Origin: Bog-756 sp963778165
GTDB taxonomy: Bacteria > Actinomycetota > Acidimicrobiia > Acidimicrobiales > RAAP-2
Reading direction: 5' to 3'
Length of the DNA stretch: 64,000 nucleotides
NCBI GenBank assembly: GCA_963778165.1
Contig: CAVZTE010000005.1
Span: forward strand, 186,001 to 250,000
This document shows positions 8,279 to 16,798 of the stretch, piece by piece (within the stretch, counting starts at the first letter, position 1; each line of letters opens with the position of its first letter). The notes beneath the pieces were generated by a model, which did not search any database, was not told the origin of the DNA, and saw nothing but the letters and a program-made list of their open reading frames with translations. A program made the translations under genes and the position numbers.

Positions 8279-9352
8279 ATGAACAGCGGGGCCCACGACC
8301 GGGCTGGTGAGACCACCGTGCGACACGATCCGGCACCCTCCGTCGGCACGCTGGTCGACGGTCGGTCGGACAACCCCGAGGATCAGGCCGTCGAGGTGGC
8401 CGAGCTGTACAAGCGATACCCCAAGGCCCCGGTCGACTCGCTGGCCGGGGTCAGCTTCCAGGTGCATCGGGGCGAGGTGTTCGGCTTTCTGGGGCCCAAC
8501 GGTGCCGGCAAGACCACCACCATCGGGATCCTCACCACCAGGATCCGACCGACCCGGGGCCGGGCCCTGGTGGCCGGGGTCGACGTCGTTGCCGATCCGG
8601 TCGGGGCCCGGCGGGTGTTGGGGGTGGTCCCCCAGCAGAACAACCTGGACCGATCGCTCTCGGTCCGCCAGAACCTGCTCTTCCACGCCAGCTATCACGG
8701 TGTGCCGAGGGGCCGGCGCCAGCAGCTGGCCGACGAGCTGCTCGAGCAGTTCGGGCTGGGCGATCGGGGCGGCGGCCGGCCCGACGACTTCTCGGGCGGT
8801 CAGATCCAGCGCATGATGATCGCCAGGGCCCTCATGCACTCGCCCTCGGTCCTGTTCCTCGACGAACCATCCACCGGCCTCGACCCGGCGGCTCGTCTGT
8901 TCCTGTGGGCCAAGGTGGCCGAGCTCAAGGCCGGAGGCACCACCGTGGTCATCACCACCCACGACATGGACGAGGCCGCCACGCTCTCCGACCGGGTGGC
9001 CATCATCGACCACGGCACCCTGCTGGCCCTCGACACCCCTGCCGCCCTGGTGCGCGGCATGACCGGGGAGCGCACGCTCGACTGCACCATCGAGCCCGGC
9101 GCCGGAACCGATGAAGCCTCCCTGGTGGCCGAGGTGGGGGCGCTCACCGGGGTGGGCCAGATCGAGCGACTCGACGATCCGGGGGGAAGTGGCTGGCGAT
9201 TGCGGATCTATGTGGACGGCGAGGCGGCTTCGTTCGTGGCCCCGGTGGCCCAGGCCATCAGCGGCTCCGGGTCACGGCTCACCGACGCCCGGCTGGGCGA
9301 GCCCAATCTCGAGGATGTCTTCATCCACCTGACCGGAAGGGCGTTGCGATGA
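8279..9352 (+). CDS. ABC transporter ATP-binding protein, DrrA type
   Basis: 357 aa ATPase. Walker A GPNGAGKTTT is near residue 73, the Q-loop VVPQQN near 118, the signature FSGGQIQR near 174, Walker B VLFLDEPSTGLDP near 193 and the switch His in TTHDMDEA near 225. A C-terminal extension of about 100 residues ends with the LEDVFIHLTG block, typical of DrrA/ABC-2 exporter ATPases. It would power efflux of a drug or lipid-like molecule with the permease encoded next. The ATG at 8279 follows AAGGAG by about 11 bases. It overlaps the permease start by ATGA. Confidence 0.9.
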   Translation: MNSGAHDRAGETTVRHDPAPSVGTLVDGRSDNPEDQAVEVAELYKRYPKAPVDSLAGVSFQVHRGEVFGFLGPNGAGKTTTIGILTTRIRPTRGRALVAGVDVVADPVGARRVLGVVPQQNNLDRSLSVRQNLLFHASYHGVPRGRRQQLADELLEQFGLGDRGGGRPDDFSGGQIQRMMIARALMHSPSVLFLDEPSTGLDPAARLFLWAKVAELKAGGTTVVITTHDMDEAATLSDRVAIIDHGTLLALDTPAALVRGMTGERTLDCTIEPGAGTDEASLVAEVGALTGVGQIERLDDPGGSGWRLRIYVDGEAASFVAPVAQAISGSGSRLTDARLGEPNLEDVFIHLTGRALR

Positions 9353-10206
9353 CCTCCCCCACCGCCGGCGCCGCCGCCACCACCGACATGAGCACGGTGC
9401 CGACCACCGGTGCGGGGCTCGACCAGCTCCCCAACTGGGGCCCGGGGCGGACCTTCGCCGCCATCCTCCGGCGCGACCTGTTCGTCACCGGACGGGAGTT
9501 CCCGGTCTTCCTGGCCCAGGTGATCCTGCAGCCCCTGTTCCTGCTCTTCGTGTTCGGCAAGGTCCTCACCGAGTTGGGGTACGCCCGGCCCGGCTACGAA
9601 CAAGTTCTCTTTCCGGGCTTGGTGGCCCTGGCCGCCGTCCTCACCGGCCTACAGAGCACAGCACTTCCTCTGGTGATCGAGTTCTCCTACAGCAACGAGA
9701 TCGAGGACCGCCTACTGGCTCCCCTGCCCATCGGGGCCGTGGCCCTGGAAAAGGTGGTCTTCGCAGCCATGCGGGCCTGTGTGGCCGCCGCGGTGATGTT
9801 CCCGGTGGGCGTGTGGATACTCGGCTCGATCCCGTGGCAGGCCTCGACAACACCGGCGGTGGTGGCCATGATCGTCCTGGGCGCCCTGTCCGGTGCGGCC
9901 ATGGGCCTCATCCTGGGTACCTTCGTGCCGCCCAATCGGATCAGCGTGACGCTGACTCTGGTCCTGACCCCGCTGATCTTCACCGGTTCCAGCCAGTACC
10001 CGTGGCCCTCGCTGAGCCATCTGCGCTGGTTTCAGGTGGTGTCGGCCTGCAATCCGATGACCTACGTGAGCGAGGGCCTGCGGGGCCTGATGGCACCCGG
10101 CGTCCCCCACATACAGACCTGGATCTGCTTTGTGGTGGCCGCGGTCTCGCTGGTGGTGCTTATGGGCATCGGGATGGTCGGCTTCAAACGCCGGGCGTTG
10201 GGGTGA
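9349..10206 (+). CDS. ABC-2 type transporter permease, DrrB type
   Basis: 285 aa with about six hydrophobic segments (for example VFLAQVILQPLFLLFVFG, ALAAVLTGLQSTALPLVI, VVAMIVLGALSGAAMGLIL and the last VVAAVSLVVLMGIGMVGF). The segment FTGSSQYPWPSL followed by NPMTYVSEGLRGLM is the conserved C-terminal ABC-2 block. It forms the membrane channel for the upstream ATPase; the start codon overlaps the ATPase stop. Homodimeric export of a small hydrophobic compound is the usual role; substrate unknown. Confidence 0.88.
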   Translation: MTSPTAGAAATTDMSTVPTTGAGLDQLPNWGPGRTFAAILRRDLFVTGREFPVFLAQVILQPLFLLFVFGKVLTELGYARPGYEQVLFPGLVALAAVLTGLQSTALPLVIEFSYSNEIEDRLLAPLPIGAVALEKVVFAAMRACVAAAVMFPVGVWILGSIPWQASTTPAVVAMIVLGALSGAAMGLILGTFVPPNRISVTLTLVLTPLIFTGSSQYPWPSLSHLRWFQVVSACNPMTYVSEGLRGLMAPGVPHIQTWICFVVAAVSLVVLMGIGMVGFKRRALG

Positions 10207-10273
10207 CCAACTTCCGTGCTCATTACGCTGCACTTGGACGGGCACGGATCGATGACGGAGAGGACGAGCATGG

Positions 10274-11077
10274 GTGAGCGCTGTGGATGACAAGGAGCTG
10301 TGGGGACTGCTGGACCCCTCGGTCCTGGCCAAGGTGGTGGTGGTGTCGCCACACTTCGACGACGCCGCCCTGGGGGCCGCCCATCTGCTCACCTCGTACC
10401 CGGGGAGCACGGTGATCACGGTGTTGGGAGGCCGCCCTCCATCCTATCCCGACGAGGTCACACCGTGGGACGCCGCCGGTGGCTTCGCCACCGGGGACGA
10501 TGTGGTGGCGGCCCGGCAGGAAGAGGATCGGGCCGCAGTGGCCTCGATGGGGGCCACGCCGGTGTGGTTGGACTTCCCCGACCACCAGTACCTCACGGCG
10601 GACCAACGACCGACGCCGGACCAGGTGGCACCGGTGCTGCGCCGGGCCCTCACCGACCTGGAGCCCAGCGCCGTGTTCCTGCCCATGGGACTGGCCAACC
10701 CCGACCACGTGCTGACCCACGACGCCGGACTGCTGGCCCGGGCGGGCATGATCGAAGACGGTGTGGCCCTGCAGTGGATGGCCTACGAAGACGCCGGCTA
10801 CAAGCACCTGCCCGGGCTCCTGGCCTGGCGGATCTCGAAGCTGTTCCGCAGCGGCCTCTGGCCCACCCCGGCCGTGGTGCCGGTACAGCCGGACATGGAA
10901 GCCAAGCGCACGGCCATCGGGCACTACACCAGCCAGGTGGCCCCGCTCGAGCGCGATCACCTGTTGTCCGAGCGCCTCGACGCCAACGTGCCCGAGCCGT
11001 ACTGGCGACTCGACCTCCCGCCGTCCGGGTGGGAGCGCCTAATGTCAGCGGATGATCTCGATGCCCGCAACGACTGA
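10274..11077 (+). CDS. PIG-L / LmbE-type deacetylase
   Basis: 267 aa from a GTG. The N-terminal VVVVSPHFDDAALGAAHLL corresponds to the zinc-binding PHPDDE motif of the family, with Phe and Ala at two variable positions but the His-Asp-Asp core kept; PDHVLTHDAGL near residue 140 supplies the second metal-site His residues. PIG-L enzymes remove N-acetyl groups from GlcNAc-linked substrates, as in mycothiol synthesis or antibiotic assembly. It starts a tight cluster with the following SDR and alcohol dehydrogenase, so a modified amino-sugar substrate is possible. Confidence 0.8.
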   Translation: MSAVDDKELWGLLDPSVLAKVVVVSPHFDDAALGAAHLLTSYPGSTVITVLGGRPPSYPDEVTPWDAAGGFATGDDVVAARQEEDRAAVASMGATPVWLDFPDHQYLTADQRPTPDQVAPVLRRALTDLEPSAVFLPMGLANPDHVLTHDAGLLARAGMIEDGVALQWMAYEDAGYKHLPGLLAWRISKLFRSGLWPTPAVVPVQPDMEAKRTAIGHYTSQVAPLERDHLLSERLDANVPEPYWRLDLPPSGWERLMSADDLDARND

Positions 11078-11095
11078 GCCGACCGGGAGGCCGGC

Positions 11096-11953
11096 ATGAC
11101 GGGCGAGGGATCCACCGCCCTGGTCACCGGAGCCTCATCGGGAATCGGTGCGGCCACGGCCCGGCTGTTGGCGGCCGGCGGAACCACCGTGGCCGCGGTG
11201 GCCCGTCGAGCCGACCGCCTCGAAGAGGTGGTGGCCGACTGCCGGGCCACGGCACCGCGCTCCCGTGCGTGGGCCGCCGATCTGGGCGATCCGGAGCAGG
11301 CCGCCGCCCTCAGTCTCGAGATCTGGGACGAGCTCGGGCCGCTCGACATCATCATCAACAACGCCGGCATCCCCATGCGGCGTCCGGCCGATCGGCTGAC
11401 CATGGCCGAGGTCGAGCGGGTCATGACCGTCAACTATCTCTCCCCGGTGGCCATCACCCTGGCCCTGCTACCCCGGATGCTGGCCCGTGGATCGGGCACC
11501 ATCGTCAACGTGTCCAGCCTCGGTGGTCGGCTGGGGATCGCCACCGAAGCGGCGTACAGCGGATCGAAGTTCGCCCTGGCCGGCTGGAGCGAGGCCCTGG
11601 CCGCCGACCTGGTAGGCACCGGGGTCTCGGTTCGACTGGTGCTGCCCGGGGCTATCGACACCGAGATATGGGACCAACCGGACAACGATCCCCCGCTCTA
11701 CGTCGGGCCCCTGGTGCCGGCGGAGGAAGTGGCAGCCGGAATCGTCGGGTGCATCGACAGCGACCTCTTCGAGCACTATCTCCCGGACATGAAGGCCGTG
11801 GTCGAGATGAAGACCAGGGACTTCGACGGCTTTGTGGCCAACATGAGAGCCATGGCCGACGGAGAGTACGACGAGCAGGTGGTGGCGGAGCGGATGGCCG
11901 GGGGCTCGCACTCCGGCGGTCGGACGGACGACACCCGGGCGGCCCGGTCATGA
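11096..11953 (+). CDS. SDR family oxidoreductase
   Basis: 285 aa classical short-chain dehydrogenase. GASSGIGAAT (cofactor site) is near residue 12, NNAG near 87, the catalytic Ser in NVSSLGG near 138 and YSGSK (Tyr and Lys) near 153. The tail is longer than the core fold by about 35 residues. The stop codon overlaps the start of the zinc alcohol dehydrogenase (ATGA), so the two oxidoreductases are coupled. Substrate not predictable. Confidence 0.88.
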   Translation: MTGEGSTALVTGASSGIGAATARLLAAGGTTVAAVARRADRLEEVVADCRATAPRSRAWAADLGDPEQAAALSLEIWDELGPLDIIINNAGIPMRRPADRLTMAEVERVMTVNYLSPVAITLALLPRMLARGSGTIVNVSSLGGRLGIATEAAYSGSKFALAGWSEALAADLVGTGVSVRLVLPGAIDTEIWDQPDNDPPLYVGPLVPAEEVAAGIVGCIDSDLFEHYLPDMKAVVEMKTRDFDGFVANMRAMADGEYDEQVVAERMAGGSHSGGRTDDTRAARS

Positions 11954-13209
11954 AGGCCCTGCTGTTCGGTGCGCGACCCGACCGGGCCGAGGAACGTCCC
12001 GTGCCCACCGACGAGCTGGAGGAGCGGCTGGCCGCTCTGCCGTTCGGGCTCCACGAGATGGACGACGCCCGGCCCATCCACCCCGACTGGGTGGTGACCA
12101 AACCCATCCTGTCCGGGGTGTGTGGCTCGGACACCAAGCTGGTGCTGGGCGATTTCGCCGACGGGGACATCGACAACCCCATGGCCGCCTTCTCCTCGCT
12201 CCCCCACGTGCCGGGCCACGAAGTGGTGGCCGAGGTGGTGTCACTGGGGCCGGAGGCCCGGGGCGTCGAGGTCGGTCAACGGGTGGTGCTCAACCCCTGG
12301 TTGAGCTGCGCGCCCCGCGGCATCCAGCCGCTGTGCCCACCGTGCCAGGCCGGCGACCTCAACATGTGCTGGTCCTTCACCAAGGGCGACATCAGCCCCG
12401 GCGTCCACATCGGCGTGGTCACCGGGGCCCCGGGGGCCTGGGCGGAGCAGTTGGCCACCCACTCCTCGATGTTGATCCCGGTCCCCGACGACATCAGCAA
12501 CGAAGCGGCGGTGCTGGCCGATCCGTTCTCGGTCTCCTTCCATGCGGTGGTCCGCAATCCCCCACCGCCGGGCGGCAAGGCTTTGGTCATCGGAGCCGGC
12601 GCCCTGGGGTTGGCCAGTGTGGCCATCCTCACCTCCCTCTACCCGGGGGTCGAGGTGGCTGTGGTGGCCCGGTTCCCGGCCCAGGTGGAGATGGCCAAAC
12701 AATTCGGGGCGTCGATCGTCCTCCCCCACGAGCCCCGGCTGGCCTTGGTCGAGGCCTTGGCCGACTGGTCGGGCGGGGTCCTCCACCAGGCCTTCGACGG
12801 GCTGCCCATGGCCCACCCCGGCCATATCGACGTGGTGTACGACTCGGTGGCCAAGCCCGAGACGTTCGAGGTCGGAGTGCGGGTGCTGGCCGAGCGGGGA
12901 CGCCTGGTCTACACCGGGGTGGCCGTTCCCGGACGGTGGGAGTGGACCCCGGTCTACTTCAAGGAGCTGTCCATCATCGGGTCCAACGCCTTCGCCATGG
13001 AGGAGTTCGAAGGGGTGCGCCGCCATGCCATCGAGCACTATCTGGCCCTGGTGCAAGCGGGCCGGATCGACCTCACCGGGATGGTCACCCACCGCTACCC
13101 ACTGCAGGATTGGTGGGGAGCACTCAAGACCTTGGCCCGACCCGAGGAGAGCGGCGTCCTGAAGGCCACCTTCGCGCCCAACGGGGACCGGGCCTCCCGC
13201 ACCGGCTGA
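11950..13209 (+). CDS. zinc-dependent alcohol dehydrogenase (MDR family)
   Basis: 419 aa. GVCGSDTK near residue 57 carries the catalytic-zinc Cys, PGHEVVAEV near 88 the second ligand and Glu. A Cys cluster near 120-141 (CAPRG, then CPPCQAGDLNMC) looks like the structural zinc lobe with altered spacing. GAGALGLASVAIL near 215 is the Rossmann motif. The protein begins with about 40 extra residues containing acidic segments before the usual core. It is likely to oxidise a secondary alcohol or polyol made by its coupled SDR partner. The ATG overlaps the SDR stop. Confidence 0.85.
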   Translation: MKALLFGARPDRAEERPVPTDELEERLAALPFGLHEMDDARPIHPDWVVTKPILSGVCGSDTKLVLGDFADGDIDNPMAAFSSLPHVPGHEVVAEVVSLGPEARGVEVGQRVVLNPWLSCAPRGIQPLCPPCQAGDLNMCWSFTKGDISPGVHIGVVTGAPGAWAEQLATHSSMLIPVPDDISNEAAVLADPFSVSFHAVVRNPPPPGGKALVIGAGALGLASVAILTSLYPGVEVAVVARFPAQVEMAKQFGASIVLPHEPRLALVEALADWSGGVLHQAFDGLPMAHPGHIDVVYDSVAKPETFEVGVRVLAERGRLVYTGVAVPGRWEWTPVYFKELSIIGSNAFAMEEFEGVRRHAIEHYLALVQAGRIDLTGMVTHRYPLQDWWGALKTLARPEESGVLKATFAPNGDRASRTG

Positions 13210-13262
13210 TACGTTTCGGCGCCCCCGTGCGGCGGCCGGTGGTGGGTTCGTAGTCTTTGAAC

Positions 13263-13661
13263 ATGAGTGCGGAATCCTCCACGGCGGACGGCGATGGGCA
13301 ACGGGAGATACTCCTGGCCGAGCTGGACAACCTCCTCCAGGTGGCCGCCCACACCCGGGCGGCACTGAGCGAGGTCGAAGGACGGGTCAGCCGGACCAGG
13401 GATCTCGCCGCCGAGGGGTCGAGTGTAGAGGTGCTCCTGACCTCGTTCACCGAGCCCGGCCGGGCCTCCACCGATCTGACCACTGCCATCAACACTCTGG
13501 AACGGGCCCGGCGCCGGACCCGCCGCCAGATCGTCCTCATGGGGCGGGCCGAAGGGCTCTCCCTGGGGCAGCTGGCCGCCTTCTGGGGGGTCTCCCGGCA
13601 GCTGATCTCCCGCCTGACCCGCGAACCGCTCGATGAGGACGGACCGCCGCCCGATCCATAG
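13263..13661 (+). CDS. small protein with coiled N-terminus and C-terminal helix-turn-helix
   Basis: 132 aa, no family recognised. The first two thirds are helical and heptad-like (EILLAELDNLLQVAAHTRAA, LTTAINTLERARRRTRRQIV). The last part, GLSLGQLAAFWGVSRQLISR near residues 99-118, has the helix-turn-helix pattern of LuxR/MerR/recombinase-type DNA-binding units and is followed by a Pro/Asp-rich tail. It may be a DNA-binding regulator of the adjacent kinase or alcohol dehydrogenase genes. No strong ribosome site precedes the ATG; an in-frame TTG lies 6 bases upstream. Confidence 0.6.
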   Translation: MSAESSTADGDGQREILLAELDNLLQVAAHTRAALSEVEGRVSRTRDLAAEGSSVEVLLTSFTEPGRASTDLTTAINTLERARRRTRRQIVLMGRAEGLSLGQLAAFWGVSRQLISRLTREPLDEDGPPPDP

Positions 13662-13674
13662 TGCCCCGCCCATG

Positions 13675-13721
13675 ACGAAACCCCGGCGCGGGCTTGGCGG
13701 AAGCTGCGGCCGGGGTTTCGT
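13675..13721. terminator. bidirectional stem-loop between convergent genes
   Basis: A perfect 12-bp inverted repeat (ACGAAACCCCGG at 13675-13686 and its complement at 13710-13721) encloses a 23-base loop that can fold further. It lies 14 bp after the stop of the small HTH gene and before the end of the convergent kinase gene. Each stem ends in a TTTCGT-like run, so it can serve as a terminator in both directions. Confidence 0.7.
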
Positions 13722-13820
13722 AGCGTGCGTGCGGCAGAACCGCAGCAGCTTTGCCTTCCAGGTCTGGCGGGAGACCGGATAAGGCTCAAACGAAAAACTA
13801 TCGGGCGGTCCGTCGTTTCG

Positions 13821-13834
13821 TCAACACCTGTTGA
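13821..13834. repeat. inverted repeat TCAACACCTGTTGA
   Basis: Perfect 6-bp arms around two bases, in the convergent gap 45 bp beyond the kinase stop. It may be an operator remnant or a small hairpin; no gene start is near it on either strand. Confidence 0.3.
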
Positions 13835-13878
13835 ACAAGTGTCGGGCCGGTCCACTCCGGCCGCAGGGACGGTTTCTC

Positions 13879-15282
13879 TCAGCCCTCCGGGCCGAGCTCC
13901 TCGAACTGCCGGAACCGGAGAGCGGCTGCTGCCGCCCATTCCGGGTCCGGCTCGATCCTGGTCCCGCCCCGGGCCCACGCACCGGCGGCGTCGAACGAGG
14001 ACTCCAGGCCGGCGGCCATCCTGGCCAGATAGGCGGCACCCAGGGCTGCTCCCTCCGGCACCGCCACCGCCTCCACCGGTAGGCCGGTGGCGTCGGCCAC
14101 GGCCTGCATCCAGGGAACCGACCGCGAGCCCCCACCGGTGGCCACGATCCGCCGACCTTCGAATCCGGTGCGCCCCAGAATGCGCCGGATCACGAAGCCG
14201 GTGGCCTCGAAGGCCCCCCGGGCCAAGGCTCCAGGGCCCTGGGAGATGTCGAGGCCGTGCACGCTGGCCCGCAGGTCGGGGTTGTGGAACGGGGTGCGTT
14301 CCCCCCGTAGGTACGGCAGCCACACCGGAACGTGCGAGGGGTCGCCGGTCCGCTCGTAACTGTTCCCACCGGTGGCTGCCGAGCGCCGCGGCGCCGACCC
14401 CAGGACCGAGCTGGCCCAGTCGACGAAGAGGGCACCGGCATTGCTCGGCCCGCCGATCATCACCTGTCCGGCCACCATGTTGGGGAGGGTGGTGAGACCG
14501 GGGATGTCCTTCCACTCCTCAGTGACCACCCACACGATGAGGGTGGCCCCGAAGATCACCAGGATGTCGCCGGGCTGGGTGGCCCCGGCCACGATCTGCT
14601 CGCAGAAGGCATCGATGGACCCCCCCGCAAAGGCTGTCGTCGTCCCGGGCGCCATACCCAGGCCGGCCCCCATCCCGCCCACCACCGGCAGCTGGGCCTC
14701 GTCGATCCCCAGTTCGTCCAGAGCGGTCTTGTCCCAGCGGCCCTTGGCGAAGAGCCCGCCGAAGGACATGGCCGCGGCCATGTCCACGGCCGGGACGCCG
14801 GTCAGGGCATGGGTGGCCACCGCCTGGCAGTTCCAGTAGCCGTGGGCCCCCGGGTGCTGGCCCACGGCCCAGGCCACCATGCGCTTGCCCTGCTCCCGCT
14901 CGTTCCCGGGATCGCGACGGCTGTGCGCCAGCTCCGACTCCTCCGAGCTGGCCCGGGCCCGATGGTCGCCGTAGAGCAGGCCGGGGAGCAGGGGCCGACC
15001 CCGGCGGTCCACCGCGGTGATGGAAGGCACCATCGAGGTGACCACCACACCGGCGGCCGGGCCGTCCAACTCGGCCGAGACCTCGGCGAAGGCCCGGCGG
15101 GGCCCCCGGCGCCAGGCCCGGGCCACATCGTGCTCGAGGAGGTCGGCGGACGGGGTGATGACCCGATGGGGAACCCGGGTCCGGGCCACCACCCTCCCGG
15201 AAGGATCGACGGCCACCGCCTTGACCGACGTGGTGCCCACATCCACGCCGATCGTGCAGTCCCGGCCGCTCGGCTGGCTCAC
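13879..15282 (-). CDS. FGGY-family carbohydrate kinase (xylulokinase-like)
   Basis: About 467 aa. The start of the fold, IGVDVGTTSVKAVAVD, is the phosphate-1 motif; LPYLRGERTPFHNPDLRAS near residue 330 is the FGGY signature; ATGGGSRSVPWMQAVADATG near 390 and EGAALGAAYLA near 420 form the adenosine-binding part. It phosphorylates a ketose or polyol such as xylulose. GTG at 15282 is chosen (MSQPSGRDCT) because an operator-like dyad lies directly upstream; an ATG at 15312 would add 10 residues and place that dyad inside the gene. It is divergent from the 2-hydroxyacid dehydrogenase gene. Confidence 0.85.
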   Translation of the reverse strand: MSQPSGRDCTIGVDVGTTSVKAVAVDPSGRVVARTRVPHRVITPSADLLEHDVARAWRRGPRRAFAEVSAELDGPAAGVVVTSMVPSITAVDRRGRPLLPGLLYGDHRARASSEESELAHSRRDPGNEREQGKRMVAWAVGQHPGAHGYWNCQAVATHALTGVPAVDMAAAMSFGGLFAKGRWDKTALDELGIDEAQLPVVGGMGAGLGMAPGTTTAFAGGSIDAFCEQIVAGATQPGDILVIFGATLIVWVVTEEWKDIPGLTTLPNMVAGQVMIGGPSNAGALFVDWASSVLGSAPRRSAATGGNSYERTGDPSHVPVWLPYLRGERTPFHNPDLRASVHGLDISQGPGALARGAFEATGFVIRRILGRTGFEGRRIVATGGGSRSVPWMQAVADATGLPVEAVAVPEGAALGAAYLARMAAGLESSFDAAGAWARGGTRIEPDPEWAAAAALRFRQFEELGPEG

Positions 15283-15287
15283 AAACC

Positions 15288-15306
15288 TGACATTCGCGTC
15301 ATGACA
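15288..15306. promoter_or_regulatory. candidate operator between kinase and hydroxyacid dehydrogenase
   Basis: The 19 bases read TGACAT, then five bases, then TCATGACA, giving overlapping TGACA/TGTCA half-sites. It lies 6 bp upstream of the preferred kinase start and 80 bp upstream of the divergent dehydrogenase. It resembles the dyads at 2721-2734 and 8168-8177. Confidence 0.3.
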
Positions 15307-15386
15307 CGCCATTATGGTCCCGAACCGGCGCCGAAGCCGGTCCTAGCTCCGGCACGGGCCGGAGAGCCGAAGGAGCTGCCCTGACC

Positions 15387-16370
15387 ATGTCCGAACAACG
15401 ACCCAAGGCCCTGGTGACCGCGGCGGTACGGGGGCCTGGACTGACCCTGCTCGGGGAGCTGGCCGACCTGACGCTCGACTCCTGGCTGGACCAACCCTCC
15501 CTCCGCATCTACAACGCCGAGCAGTTGGCGGAGCGGGTGGCGGACGAAGGGGCCTCCATCGTGGTGGTCGAGAGCGACCGCTGCGCCGGCCCGTTGTTCG
15601 AGCAGCCCCTCATAGCGGTGTGCAGCTGTCGGGGAGATCCGAACAACGTGGATGTGGCGGCGGCCACCGCGGCAGGTGTGCCGGTGCTCCGGGCCCCGGG
15701 GCGTAACGCCGATGCCGTAGCCGAGTTGGCCGTGGCCCTGCTGTTCGCAGCCACCCGGGGTCTGATAGCGGCCGACGCCGACGTGCGGCACGGCGAGATC
15801 TACAAGGGTGGCACCATCCCCTATCAGCGCTTCCGGGCCTGGCAGCTGGCTGGTCGCACCGCCGGCCTGGTCGGATTGGGGGCGGTGGGCCGGGCCCTCC
15901 GATGGCGGCTGCGCGGCCTGGGCCTCGAGGTACTGGCGTATGACCCCTATGCCGACGAGCCCACGGTGAGCCTGGACGAGCTCTTGGAACGGTCGGACGT
16001 GATCTCGCTCCACGCCCCGGTCACCCCGGAGACCACCGGGATGATCGGCGCGGCCCAGTTCGCCGCCATGCGGGACGGCGTGGTGTTCCTCAACACCGCC
16101 CGGGCCCAGCTCCACGACACCGACGCCCTGGTGGCCGCCCTCCAGTCGGGCAAGGTGTCCGCGGCCGGTCTCGACCACTTCGAGGGCGAGTCCCTGGCCG
16201 TGGACCATCCACTCACCCAGCTCGACTCGGTGGTGCTGGCCCCGCACATCGGCGGTGCCACCTACGACACCGAGTCCAACCACACCAACACCATCTCCGA
16301 GGACCTGTGTCGGCTGCTGGCCGGGGCCCGGCCCCTCAACATCGTGAATCCCGAAGTGTTGGGTCGCTGA
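15387..16370 (+). CDS. D-2-hydroxyacid dehydrogenase, NAD-binding
   Basis: 327 aa, typical length. The Rossmann motif GLVGLGAVGRAL is near residue 157; LHAPVTPETTGMIG near 208, FLNTARAQLHDTDAL near 233 (catalytic Arg) and APHIGGATYDTE near 283 (catalytic His) are the family's conserved blocks. It interconverts 2-oxoacids and D-2-hydroxyacids. A GAAGGAG ribosome site is about 12 bases upstream of the ATG. Its stop overlaps the DUF35 gene start (TGATG), so it is the first gene of a three-gene unit with the DUF35 protein and thiolase. Confidence 0.88.
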   Translation: MSEQRPKALVTAAVRGPGLTLLGELADLTLDSWLDQPSLRIYNAEQLAERVADEGASIVVVESDRCAGPLFEQPLIAVCSCRGDPNNVDVAAATAAGVPVLRAPGRNADAVAELAVALLFAATRGLIAADADVRHGEIYKGGTIPYQRFRAWQLAGRTAGLVGLGAVGRALRWRLRGLGLEVLAYDPYADEPTVSLDELLERSDVISLHAPVTPETTGMIGAAQFAAMRDGVVFLNTARAQLHDTDALVAALQSGKVSAAGLDHFEGESLAVDHPLTQLDSVVLAPHIGGATYDTESNHTNTISEDLCRLLAGARPLNIVNPEVLGR

Positions 16371-16798
16371 TGTTGGCCCGGGGACCGGCCTTCCGGCTCC
16401 TGCCCAGGCTGGATGACGACAACACCTTCTTCTGGACCAGCGGGTCGGACGGGCAGCTCCGGTTCCTCCGCTGTCAGGACTGCCACACCTTCGTCCACCC
16501 GCCCTCCCCGGTCTGCCCGGGGTGCCTGTCCCGGGACTTGACGCCCGAGGTGGTGAGCGGCCGGGCCACCCTGGTGGCCCACACCTGCAACGTGCAGCAG
16601 TGGATCCCCGGCAGCGATCCGTACCTGATCGGCCTGGTGGCCATAGCCGAACAGGAGAGCGTGCGACTCACCACCAATCTGGTCGACCTGGAAGAGGACG
16701 AGGCCCACGACGGCATGGAGCTGGAGGTGGTCTTCGAGCAGGCCGACGATGTCTACCTGCCCCTCTTCCGGCCCGTGGACGCGGGGTCCGGATCGTGA
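16370..16798 (+). CDS. DUF35 / Zn-ribbon OB-fold protein
   Basis: 142 aa. After DDDNTFFWTSG the protein has a rubredoxin-like zinc ribbon, CQDCHTF and CPGCLS (four Cys near residues 36-54), then an OB-fold with VVSGRATLVAHTCN and a segment ending in VDLEEDEAHDGMELEVVFE. DUF35 proteins bind acyl-CoA and pair with thiolase-like partners; in steroid side-chain degradation the ChsH2 DUF35 domain docks the Ltp2 aldolase. Here it is overlapped on both sides by its neighbours (TGATG upstream, GTGA downstream), supporting a complex with the thiolase-like protein. Confidence 0.85.
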   Translation: MLARGPAFRLLPRLDDDNTFFWTSGSDGQLRFLRCQDCHTFVHPPSPVCPGCLSRDLTPEVVSGRATLVAHTCNVQQWIPGSDPYLIGLVAIAEQESVRLTTNLVDLEEDEAHDGMELEVVFEQADDVYLPLFRPVDAGSGS

